This document shows, one piece after another, positions 55,546 through 64,000 of a stretch of DNA of 64,000 bases (positions are counted from its first letter, which is position 1; the number at the start of each line of letters is the position of its first letter). This DNA comes from Halomonas litopenaei (GTDB taxonomy: Bacteria > Pseudomonadota > Gammaproteobacteria > Pseudomonadales > Halomonadaceae), in the NCBI RefSeq assembly GCF_003045775.1, contig NZ_PXNS01000001.1, positions 682,001 to 746,000 of the forward strand. The letters run 5' to 3'. The notes beneath the pieces were generated by a model that was given only the letters and a program-made list of their open reading frames with translations, was not told where the DNA came from and ran no database searches. The position numbers were made by a program, and so were the translations under genes.

Positions 55546-56790
55546 ATGGCCTGGAATGAGCCTGGTGGCGGCAACGGCAACCAGCACGACCCCTGGAGTG
55601 GCGGGGGGCGCCGTGGCGGTAATGGGGGCGGTGGCAACCGCGGTGGCGACAATCAGGGTCCCCCCGACCTCGATGAGGCCCTGAAGAAGTTTCAGGACAA
55701 GCTCAATGGCATGCTCGGCGGCCGCGGCGGCAAGCGCGGCGGTGGCAAGGGTGGCGGCAAGGGCGGCGGCAATCGCCCGCGCAATACCTTCGCCTTGCCG
55801 GGACTGTTGATCATCATCGGTCTCGCCGTATGGGCGGCCAGCGGCTTCTATCTGGTCGACCAGTCGGAGCGTGGCGTCGTACTGCGCTTCGGCAAGTTCC
55901 AGGAAGTCGTCACCCCGGGTCTGCAGTGGAATCCGCCGCTGATCGACGACGTGCGCATGGTCAACGTCACCCGCGTGCGTTCGGTCAGCCAGACCCAGTC
56001 GATGCTGACCCAGGACGAGAACATCGTCTCGGTCGAGATCTCGGCCCAGTACCAGGTGGCAGCGCCGCGTGACTACGTGCTTAACGTGCGTGATCCCGAG
56101 CTGTCGCTGGAAAACGCCCTCGACTCGGCGCTGCGTCACGTGGTCGGTGGCACCGACATGATCGACATCCTGACCTCGGGTCGTGAGATCCTCGGCAGTG
56201 CCGTGACCAGCCGTCTGCAGACCTACCTGGACAACTACGGTACCGGTATCCGTCTGGTGACCCTGAACGTCGAGTCCACCTCGCCGCCCGATGCGGTGCA
56301 GGACGCCTTCGATGACGTCATCCGTGCCCGCGAGGATCGTCAGCGCACGATCAACCAGGCCATGGCCTACGCCAACGCCATCATCCCGGCGGCTCAGGGT
56401 CAGGCGCAGCGTATCGTCGAGCAGGGCCAGGGTTACCGCGAATCAGTGGTCGCCGAGGCGCGTGGTCAGGCCAACCGCTTCACCGCACTGCTGACCCAGT
56501 ATCGCAATGCCCCCGAGGTGATGCGCGAGCGTCTCTACCTCGACGCCATCTCCGAGGTGCTCGGCCAGACCAACAAGGTACTGGTGGACGTCGATCAGGA
56601 TGGCCCCTTGATGGTGCTGCCGATGGACCGTATCGGCCGTGGTCTGGGCACGTCCACCGCTGCCGACGCCGAGAATCAGCTCGATCCGCAGGTGCTGGAG
56701 CGCATCCGTGCCGAGTCCGCCAACGCGGCCTCCAATTCAAGCTCGAACCGCAACGGTCGTGACACCGGTATTCAGCGGGAGGGTCGCTAA
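55546..56790 (+). CDS. hflK: FtsH modulator HflK (SPFH family)
   Basis: 414 residues. With HflC it forms a large cage around FtsH that tunes membrane proteolysis. A Gly/Arg/Lys-rich cytoplasmic N-terminus (about 85 residues, low complexity) is followed by one membrane segment (FALPGLLIIIGLAVWAASGF) and the SPFH domain with LVDQSERGVVLRFGKFQEVV. ATG 55546 follows TGGAGACGACGT. hflC starts directly after the stop. Confidence 0.95.
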   Translation: MAWNEPGGGNGNQHDPWSGGGRRGGNGGGGNRGGDNQGPPDLDEALKKFQDKLNGMLGGRGGKRGGGKGGGKGGGNRPRNTFALPGLLIIIGLAVWAASGFYLVDQSERGVVLRFGKFQEVVTPGLQWNPPLIDDVRMVNVTRVRSVSQTQSMLTQDENIVSVEISAQYQVAAPRDYVLNVRDPELSLENALDSALRHVVGGTDMIDILTSGREILGSAVTSRLQTYLDNYGTGIRLVTLNVESTSPPDAVQDAFDDVIRAREDRQRTINQAMAYANAIIPAAQGQAQRIVEQGQGYRESVVAEARGQANRFTALLTQYRNAPEVMRERLYLDAISEVLGQTNKVLVDVDQDGPLMVLPMDRIGRGLGTSTAADAENQLDPQVLERIRAESANAASNSSSNRNGRDTGIQREGR

Positions 56791-57693
56791 ATGATCAATA
56801 ATCGATCCCTGCTCATCGTCGGCGGCCTGGCCGCCGCCGCCTGGCTGGCCAGCAACAGCCTCTACGTGGTCGACGAGACCGAGCGTGCGGTCAAGCTGCG
56901 CTTCGGTGAGATCATCGAGGAAAATATCCAGCCGGGCCTGCACGTCAAGGTGCCGATCACCCAGACCATTCGCAAGTTCGACACCCGGGTGCTGACCCTG
57001 GACACCGACGCCAGCCGCTACCTGACCCAGGAGCAGAAGGCGGTGATCGTGGACTCCTACGTCAAGTGGCAGGTGGTCAACCCCACTCGCTACTACGAGG
57101 CCACGGCCGGTGACGAACTGATGGCGGTTCGCCTGATCCAGCCGCGGGTCGACGAGAGCCTGCGTAACGAGTTCGGCCAGTTGAACCTGCAGCAGATCAT
57201 CTCCGAGAAGCGTGACGAGCTGATGTCCGGCCCCACTGAGGAGCTCGACAAGCTGATGCGCGAAGAGATCGGGGTGGCCATCCTCGACGTGCGGGTCAAG
57301 CGTATCGATCTGCCCGAGGACGTGTCCTCGGCGGTGTACGATCGCATGCGCTCCGAGCGTGAGCGTGAGGCCCGCGAGTGGCGCGCCCAAGGCCAGGAGG
57401 AGTCCGAGCGGATTCGTGCCAACGCCGATCGCCGCCGTCAGGTACTGCTGGCCCAGGCCAACGAGCGTGCCGAGACCCTGCGTGGTGAGGGTGACGCCGA
57501 GGCCGCCGGTATCTACTCCGACGCCTACGAGGGCGATACCGAGTTCTATCGCTTCTGGCGTAGCCTCAACGCCTATCGCGACTCCTTCGGTGCCGGCGAG
57601 GGCAACATGATGGTGCTGGATCCCTCCAGCGACTTCTTCCGTTACCTCAAGAGCGCCGATCCCCAGGGAGCTGGCAGCCAGCCCCAGGGCTAG
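56791..57693 (+). CDS. hflC: FtsH modulator HflC (SPFH family)
   Basis: 300 residues. Membrane-anchored partner of HflK. N-terminal membrane segment (SLLIVGGLAAAAWLASNSLY), then VVDETERAVKLRFGEIIEE and the charged helix RMRSEREREAREWRAQGQEE. There is no gap to hflK. After the stop come two hairpins (57714-57740 and the terminator). Confidence 0.95.
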   Translation: MINNRSLLIVGGLAAAAWLASNSLYVVDETERAVKLRFGEIIEENIQPGLHVKVPITQTIRKFDTRVLTLDTDASRYLTQEQKAVIVDSYVKWQVVNPTRYYEATAGDELMAVRLIQPRVDESLRNEFGQLNLQQIISEKRDELMSGPTEELDKLMREEIGVAILDVRVKRIDLPEDVSSAVYDRMRSEREREAREWRAQGQEESERIRANADRRRQVLLAQANERAETLRGEGDAEAAGIYSDAYEGDTEFYRFWRSLNAYRDSFGAGEGNMMVLDPSSDFFRYLKSADPQGAGSQPQG

Positions 57694-57774
57694 CGGTGGC
57701 CCCTGGCCGCCGACCGCAAGGGCGAATGCTGCCCTTGCGGGGTTCAACTGGCGGCCAAACGTGATAGAATCGGT

Positions 57775-57799
57775 AAACCGGGCGTGGCCCGGTTTTTTT
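57775..57799 (+). terminator. Terminator after hflC
   Basis: AAACCGGGC and GCCCGGTTT around GTG, then a T run. It is preceded by a second hairpin, CCGCAAGGGC/GCCCTTGCGG at 57714-57740. Confidence 0.9.
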
Positions 57800-57966
57800 G
57801 TGGCCGTCATCCCCGACATCGTTCCGTCCGACGCATTCGCCAGCACGCCAGAAGTTCCGAGACCGCTCCGAGATGAGTTCCCGGATTTCACCAGTGCGCG
57901 AGGTTTTGCGTGCGCGCGGACCAGGCCCACCGTCTAAGCAAGATATCGACCAAGCAGGATATCGAC

Positions 57967-59148
57967 ATGACCATCGCTGACCGCTGGCTCCTGCCCGACG
58001 GCATGGACGAGGTGCTGCCACCTCAGGCCAGTCGTATGGAGGAGCTGCGCCGGGCGCTGCTCGACCTCTTCCATCTCTGGGGTTACGACCAGGTGATGCC
58101 GCCCCCGGTGGAGTTTCTCGACTCCCTGCTGACCGGCACCGGCACCGATCTCGACCTTCAGACCTTCAAGCTCACCGACCAGCTCACCGGGCGCATGATG
58201 GGGGTGACCGCCGACGTCACGCCGCAGGTGGCGCGCATCGATGCCCACTCGCTCAAGCGCGAAGGGCCGGTGCGTCTGTGCTACTGCACCAATGTGCTGC
58301 GAGCCAAGGCCGACAAGCATCAGGGCGGGCGCAGCCCGGTCCAGGTCGGTGTCGAGCTGTTCGGCAGCGCCAGCCTGGCGGCGGATCTCGAGATCCTGCG
58401 CCTGGCGCTGGAGAGCCTCTCGGCCTCCGGCGCCGGCGAGGTGCACCTGGCGCTTGGCCACGTCGGCATCTACCGCAACCTGGTCGAGGTCGCCGAGCTC
58501 GACGCCGAGGCCGAATACGCCATCTCCGCGGCGCTGGCGCTCAAGTCGCCGGGGCAGCTAGAGGCAGAGGTGTCCAGGGCGGTAAGCGATCCCGCTCTGG
58601 CGGCCATGTTCCGCACCCTGGGCGAGCTGCACGGCGGCCCCGAGGTGCTCGACCAGGCCCGCGAAGCCTTTGCCGAGGCGCCCCAGGCGGTCAACGACGC
58701 CCTCGACAAGCTGTGCGAGCTGTATCAGGGCGTGCATCGCGAACACCCCGAGGTGGCCTGCTACTTTGACCTGGCCGAGCTGCGCGGCTATCAGTACCAC
58801 ACCGGCATGATGTTCGCCGCCTACGTGCCGGGGTACGGTCAAGCCCTGGCCAAGGGCGGGCGCTACGACGACACCGGCCGTGCCTTCGGTCGCGCCAGGC
58901 CAGCTACCGGCTTCTCGATGGATCTGAAGCTGTTGGCGACGCTGGCCTCCAGCGAGGCCGCCAGCGACAGCGTCTGGGCGCCGGCGGAAGGTGACGCCGA
59001 GGGCCTCGACGAGGCGGTTCAGGCCTTGAGGCGTCAGGGGCGCCGGGTGATCCAGGGGCTGCCCGGCCAGCGCGCGGCGGGACACGGCTGCAGCGAGCAG
59101 CTTGTGGCCCGAGACCAGCGCTGGGTGCTCGAACCGCTGGCGACATGA
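57967..59148 (+). CDS. hisZ: ATP phosphoribosyltransferase regulatory subunit
   Basis: 393 residues. HisRS-like protein that works with short-form HisG in the first step of histidine synthesis. The class II-like core has FKLTDQLTGRMMGVTADVTP and a YYDDTG-like GGRYDDTGRAFGRARPATGF end, without the anticodon domain. Two 16-bp direct repeats (AAGCARGATATCGACM) at 57936-57967 surround the start, so the ribosome site has been duplicated. purA follows. Confidence 0.93.
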   Translation: MTIADRWLLPDGMDEVLPPQASRMEELRRALLDLFHLWGYDQVMPPPVEFLDSLLTGTGTDLDLQTFKLTDQLTGRMMGVTADVTPQVARIDAHSLKREGPVRLCYCTNVLRAKADKHQGGRSPVQVGVELFGSASLAADLEILRLALESLSASGAGEVHLALGHVGIYRNLVEVAELDAEAEYAISAALALKSPGQLEAEVSRAVSDPALAAMFRTLGELHGGPEVLDQAREAFAEAPQAVNDALDKLCELYQGVHREHPEVACYFDLAELRGYQYHTGMMFAAYVPGYGQALAKGGRYDDTGRAFGRARPATGFSMDLKLLATLASSEAASDSVWAPAEGDAEGLDEAVQALRRQGRRVIQGLPGQRAAGHGCSEQLVARDQRWVLEPLAT

Positions 59149-59213
59149 TCCTGCCGGCAGTGCCTGGCACTGCCTGGCAAGCAATACCGGGGCGCCGGGG
59201 CGTGGCGCTTTAA

Positions 59214-60554
<1,341 letters not shown>

Positions 60555-60591
60555 TCGTCAGGTCGCCTGACCCAAGCGACGGGCGCAACAG

Positions 60592-60619
60592 AAAAGGCCG
60601 GCAGTGATGCCGGCCTTTT
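60592..60619 (+). terminator. Terminator after purA
   Basis: AAAAGGCCGGCA and TGCCGGCCTTTT around GTGA; works in either direction. Confidence 0.9.
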
Positions 60620-60662
60620 GCGCTCTATCGATAACCGTCACCGATTCCCTTTGCTGGTGAAT

Positions 60663-61097
60663 TTACGGCGGCACTCCATCGAGAGCCTCGTGTGATTTTC
60701 TGTATACGCGCCCCAAAGCAAGCAGAATGACGCCAAGCAAAGCGACGCCGATCATTATCGAGAAGCCGGAGAGATAGTCGCTGAAATAATCGAAAGCGCT
60801 TGTGTCCATAACGTTTGAAAGCTCTTCCGATCGCTTGAACGATATCAATAGAAAAGTAATAAAGACATTGACTGCCTGCCCTGATAGTAGCGTGATGCCT
60901 GACAATGTCATCCAGTTTGACCCAGGGTATACCACCAGGCCAAGTAACAGGAATCCTGCCAGAGGTATGCAATATTCCCCCATTACTTCAAACTTTACAT
61001 TCCCGGTTTCTGGGACATCGAAGAAGGCCAGCAGGCCCACTGTATATACAAAAAAGGCGCAGATCGTTAGAAAGAGAATACCAAATAATTTTCTCAT
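60663..61097 (-). CDS. Small membrane protein, unknown function
   Basis: 144 residues with four likely membrane segments: LFGILFLTICAFFVYTVGLL, YCIPLAGFLLLGLVVYPG, LLSGQAVNVFITFLLIS and FSIMIGVALLGVILLALG. Codon use is AT-rich compared with purA. It follows the neighbouring membrane gene with a gap of ten bases, suggesting coupled translation. I use ATG 61097; a TTG upstream at 61118 is another option. No family recognised. Confidence 0.6.
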   Translation of the reverse strand: MRKLFGILFLTICAFFVYTVGLLAFFDVPETGNVKFEVMGEYCIPLAGFLLLGLVVYPGSNWMTLSGITLLSGQAVNVFITFLLISFKRSEELSNVMDTSAFDYFSDYLSGFSIMIGVALLGVILLALGRVYRKSHEALDGVPP

Positions 61098-61107
61098 GAT
61101 GATACCG

Positions 61108-61491
61108 TCATGAGACAAGAGAATTGAAATAGATATTGGCTTTTTGACGATATAGGAAAAAGGTAGATATTATAAAAAACAACAATAATAAATTTGTTAT
61201 TGATTTGTCGAAGTTAAAAAAAAACAAAAACAGAAGAGTTAAGCCGTGCCAGAATACAAAGATATTTCTCCCTCTTTTTAGACGAGCGAATATCATCGTT
61301 GCTGTATATAGTAGCATAGTAGCATTAACGGTTAGTAATAATGACTGCATTCCCCTAGGCAGCCCAATCATATGCATTTTTATGGTAAAGTCGATGCTTT
61401 CATAGCCTCTCATCATTAACCCAAATTGTACTGTGGAAAATATCATCAGGGCGCAGCAGATGATTGATATGGAAATAGGACGTTTAGGCAT
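61108..61491 (-). CDS. Small membrane protein, unknown function
   Basis: 127 residues with four likely membrane segments (SISIICCALMIFSTVQF, LLTVNATMLLYTATMIF, FVFWHGLTLLFLFFF, LLLLFFIISTFFLY). ATG 61491 has AAAGGAGTGTGTA before it. Low-GC composition, paired with the gene at 60663 downstream. No family recognised; no partner function can be assigned. Confidence 0.6.
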   Translation of the reverse strand: MPKRPISISIICCALMIFSTVQFGLMMRGYESIDFTIKMHMIGLPRGMQSLLLTVNATMLLYTATMIFARLKRGRNIFVFWHGLTLLFLFFFNFDKSITNLLLLFFIISTFFLYRQKANIYFNSLVS

Positions 61492-61691
61492 TACACACTC
61501 CTTTGTGTAGTTTACTTCCTGTAATAAGTTGCGACTGGTTTATCAAGGCTCCTTTTTTCCTGAGTGAATTTCACATATGTAAGGTAGGCAGCATACGTCT
61601 ACACCAAGTGTCGAAGCGTCCCCAAAAACTGGATGTGTGGTAGTACTGGGGAAGGGAAACGAACATATAAAACGAAGACATAGCATTCTTG

Positions 61692-61990
61692 CTACTTGTA
61701 GCTACCATCCGGCTGGTGCTCCAGGCCATTCTGTTCCTCTTCCATGGACTCGTAGGGCAGTACCTGGCCTTGCTCATCGCGAACGCCACATCGGCAGCGG
61801 GTCACCCAGCAGGAGACGGTTCGCGCAGCGTATACGGTGAGGGTTGAGGGCAAGCCGCATTTTTTGGAACGGTGAACAAAGCACCGCGTTCGATGATCTC
61901 CGCGCCAACGAAGACGGTGGTAGTTCTTAGGGTGACATAGAGAGCTGCCCCCGAAGAACCGCCGGTTGGCGGTACCGGTGGAAGGTCACT
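61692..61990 (-). pseudogene. Decayed duplicate fragment ending in a Sel1-like tail
   Basis: An open stretch with no good start reads LPSTLTVYAARTVSCWVTRC, then VRDEQGQVLPYESMEEEQ and NGLEHQPDGSYK before the stop. The last residues are close to the tail GLEYQPDGSFK of the Sel1 genes, so a Sel1 gene end was joined here. The same sequence, with another end, lies at 63009-63345. The 200 bases further to 61492 show nothing I can name. Confidence 0.5.
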
Positions 61991-62005
61991 GTAGTGTTGT
62001 CAGCG

Positions 62006-62953
62006 TTACTTAAAACTGCCGTCGGGTTGATACTCAAGTCCATAGTAACTTGGTACGAAAACGCCGTGTTCCTCCTGCCACTCGCGTGAAAGGCGAATGG
62101 CATCCTGAACCTGCTCCGGTGTCATCATTGCCTCGAGGCGGCGTTTGTCTGGCGCTCCAGCAGGATCTTCAAGGTCGTAGTATTTGTAGGCCTGTACCAG
62201 ATCTACTTCGGTGCCGATGCCCTGTTCGTAGTACATGGCAAGGCCGCTATGGCTGATACGTCCCTCAAACGGCATGGTTTCCGCGCGTTTCAACCAATCG
62301 AAGGCCGCTTGTTCATCTTTAGGAACACCAAGACCTTTCCGGTAGATCCCGGCTAACTGGGTGGCGGACTCGGCATCACCCTGTTCGGCGGCTTTGGTAA
62401 ACCAGGTTCGCGCCTGCTGGATATTTTCCTCCACCAAGCCCCGAGGATTGGAGCCTCGGTAAGCGTGGCCCAGCTTCCTCTGGGAGAGAATATAGCCCCT
62501 CTCCGCCGATGCCTGGAGATAGGCGAGGGCAAGCGGCCTATTGACTGGGGAGCCAATTCCCCTGTAGTAGACAGTGAAGAGAGAGTAACCGGCATCTATA
62601 ACGCCAAGCCTCCATGCCTCTTGAAGTAACTTCGTGCCTTCGCTCGTATCAGGCTGCAGCTCGAATCCTATGATCTGACCAAAGTAAACAAGACCCAATA
62701 GGAAGGTGGCTTCGCCATCTCCGTTGCTGGCTCTCTCTTTCATTTGATCTTCTGTTATGTTACTGAAGTGGTCCCAGTATGATTTGTTTTGGGGTGTGTT
62801 TAAAGTAAAGTATGGCGTTCCTTCCATTTTGACAATGGTTGTGGTCTGAGATTTTATAAAGCTTAAAGTGGAGGCGTTATCACAGTCCGAAATGCTGGCT
62901 ATTGTCAGAAGAGATAAAATAAAAGTTGCTAGGCGCAGTTGAATGTTTGGCAC
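62006..62953 (-). CDS. Sel1-repeat protein A
   Basis: 315 residues, GTG start. A hydrophobic N-terminus (LATFILSLLTIASIS) looks like a signal. Sel1-type helix pairs run from about residue 75 to 270: GEATFLLGLVYFGQI, DAGYSLFTVYYRGIGSP, PLALAYLQASAERGY, ARTWFTKAAEQGDAESATQL, GLGVPKDEQAAFDWLKRAE and GISHSGLAMYYEQG-like units. The 3' end is nearly identical in DNA to protein B. Sel1 proteins often act in protein-protein contacts; some T6SS immunity proteins are of this kind, but no toxin gene is next to it here. Confidence 0.8.
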   Translation of the reverse strand: MPNIQLRLATFILSLLTIASISDCDNASTLSFIKSQTTTIVKMEGTPYFTLNTPQNKSYWDHFSNITEDQMKERASNGDGEATFLLGLVYFGQIIGFELQPDTSEGTKLLQEAWRLGVIDAGYSLFTVYYRGIGSPVNRPLALAYLQASAERGYILSQRKLGHAYRGSNPRGLVEENIQQARTWFTKAAEQGDAESATQLAGIYRKGLGVPKDEQAAFDWLKRAETMPFEGRISHSGLAMYYEQGIGTEVDLVQAYKYYDLEDPAGAPDKRRLEAMMTPEQVQDAIRLSREWQEEHGVFVPSYYGLEYQPDGSFK

Positions 62954-63008
62954 GGTTATATTCTCATCGTGAATGCCCCGGAATTGTCGCCGACTGGACT
63001 ATCTAAGT

Positions 63009-63345
63009 TTAGGTGTGGTACTCAACAACCCTTTTCACCCTTACGCCCTTAAACACCAGCTCCAGGCCATTCTGTTCCTCTTCCATGGAGTCGTAGGGCA
63101 GTACCTGGCCTTGCTCATCGCGAACGCTATATCGGCAGCGGGTCACCCAGCAGGAGACGGATCGCGCAGCGTATACGGTGAGGGTTGAGGGCAAGCCGCA
63201 TTTTTTGGAACGGTGAACAAAGGACGGCGTTCGATGATCTCCGCGCCAACGAAGACGGTGGTGGTTTTTAGGGTGGCATAGAGAACTGCCCCGAAGAACC
63301 GCCGGTTGGCGGTACCGGTGGAAGGTCACTGTAGTGTTGTCAGTG
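63009..63345 (-). pseudogene. Decayed duplicate fragment between the two Sel1 genes
   Basis: Matches 61692-62005 in DNA except for small changes, one of which is a single-base indel in a C run (GCCCCC against GCCCC). Here the frame ends NGLELVFKGVRVKRVVEYHT instead of in a Sel1-like tail. No start codon with a ribosome site is seen, so I read it as a remnant, not a gene. Confidence 0.5.
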
Positions 63346-64000
63346 TTACTTAAAACTGCCGTCGGGTTGATACTCAAGTCCATAGTAACTTGGTACGAAA
63401 ACGCCGTGTTCCTCCTGCCACTCGCGTGAAAGGCGAATGGCTTCCTGAATCTGCTCGGGTGTCATCATTTCCTCGAGGCGGCGTTTGTCTGGCGCTCCAG
63501 CAGGATCTTCAAGGTCGTAGTATTTGTAGGCCTGTACCAGATCTACTTCGGTGCCGATGCCCTGTTCGTAACACATGGCAAGACCACTATGGCTCATGCG
63601 CCCTTCAAATGGCATGTTCTCTGCTCGCTTTAGCCATTCAAAAGCGACTTTGTCGTCCTTAGGTACTCCTAATCCCTTATAGTAAATTTGTGCTAACTGA
63701 GTGGCAGACTCGGCATCGCCCTGTTCCGCCGCTTTGGTAAACCAGTATCGTGCCTTCTCGATATCCAGCTCGACGATGCCTCGTGGTTGAGGACCTTGGC
63801 TATTTCCCCTGTAAGCATAAGCAAGGTTTTTTTGCGAACGTATATAGCCTTTTTCTGCCGATGCTTCGAGATAGGCCAATGCAAGGGGATGATTGACGCG
63901 GACGCCATGTCCGTAGAAGTAAACTTTGAATAAGATATGGCCCGCATCCACCACGCCAAGCTGCCATGCTTCCTGAAGCAGTGTTAACCCGTATGCTTTG
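63346..64000 (-). CDS. Sel1-repeat protein B (N-terminus outside window)
   Basis: The last 218 codons are visible. The same Sel1 units as in A: DAGHILFKVYFYGHG, HPLALAYLEASAEKG, ARYWFTKAAEQGDAESATQL, GLGVPKDDKVAFEWLKRAEN. From about residue 130 of this part to the end it differs from A at only a few positions (for example MCYEQG for MYYEQG). A four-residue insertion (GNSQGPQPRG) distinguishes it. The start lies right of the window. Confidence 0.8.
   Translation of the reverse strand, partial: KAYGLTLLQEAWQLGVVDAGHILFKVYFYGHGVRVNHPLALAYLEASAEKGYIRSQKNLAYAYRGNSQGPQPRGIVELDIEKARYWFTKAAEQGDAESATQLAQIYYKGLGVPKDDKVAFEWLKRAENMPFEGRMSHSGLAMCYEQGIGTEVDLVQAYKYYDLEDPAGAPDKRRLEEMMTPEQIQEAIRLSREWQEEHGVFVPSYYGLEYQPDGSFK

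Larger units (their letters stand above)
61718..63630. repeat. Tandem duplication, period about 1.34 kb
   Basis: 61718-62290 and 63059-63630 align with near identity at an offset of 1,341 then 1,340 bases. The match covers the decayed fragment and the 3' end of each Sel1 gene; similarity falls off further 5' in the Sel1 genes. It suggests tandem duplication with later homogenisation of the 3' half. Confidence 0.85.

Noticed and set aside
62006..64000. Complete type VI effector-immunity locus
   Set aside because: Only Sel1 genes and remnants are visible; no VgrG, PAAR, Rhs or lipase gene is in the window, so the assignment is kept as a hypothesis only.

Overview
The window is a mostly ordinary, GC-rich chromosomal segment of a gammaproteobacterium. 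Protein resemblance and gene order (efp/epmA/epmB, psd-rhodanese-rsgA-orn, nnr-tsaE-ami-mutL-miaA-hfq-hflXKC-hisZ-purA, arcDABC, cysDN) point to the Halomonas/Oceanospirillales group. This assignment is inferred from recall of those families, not from a search. No rRNA operon, CRISPR array, prophage or complete insertion sequence was seen.

Layout. 1-9.2 kb is an accessory, regulator-rich stretch: the 5' part of an efflux adaptor gene with a divergent LysR regulator, a luciferase-like oxidoreductase, a DUF1232 protein, a quinone-oxidoreductase-like dehydrogenase with its own LysR regulator, a secreted DUF4437 cupin divergent from a third LysR regulator, and a crotonase-like enzyme. Two almost identical, inverted 147-bp MITE-like elements bracket 3.0-9.1 kb. 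9.5-15.9 kb carries a DUF3617 protein, tRNA-Arg(CCT), cmoM, rsmC, greB, a TPR lipoprotein and nudF-yqiB-cpdA. 16-22.7 kb holds cysDN, a Rof-like protein, cmoAB and pgi. 22.8-29 kb holds yqiA-parE-parC-serB. 29.4-34.3 kb is the arginine deiminase operon arcDABC, with an ANR/FNR-like box in front. 34.5-38.2 kb has a glycerophosphodiesterase and leuA; leuA is preceded by a 16-residue leader peptide rich in CTA leucine codons and by an intrinsic terminator, which suggests transcription attenuation.

38.2-41 kb contains the whole EF-P beta-lysylation set (epmB, efp, epmA). A low-GC islet with a small lipoprotein follows, then psd, a rhodanese, rsgA, orn and queG. From 47.0 to 60.6 kb runs a tightly packed housekeeping superoperon (nnr, tsaE, amidase, mutL, miaA, hfq, hflX, hflK, hflC, then hisZ and purA). 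After purA the character changes: 60.6-64 kb is lower in GC, all on the minus strand, with two small membrane proteins and a tandem duplication of about 1.34 kb carrying Sel1-repeat genes and decayed fragments between them. The second Sel1 gene runs off the window.

How the genes work together. Many genes serve translation: tRNA wobble modification (cmoM, cmoA, cmoB, miaA, queG, tsaE), rRNA methylation and ribosome maturation (rsmC, rsgA), EF-P and its modification, and hfq/orn in RNA metabolism. The best candidates for something little described are the Sel1 duplication with its shared C-terminal tails, the MITE family that supplies a stop codon to a gene, and the leuA attenuator.
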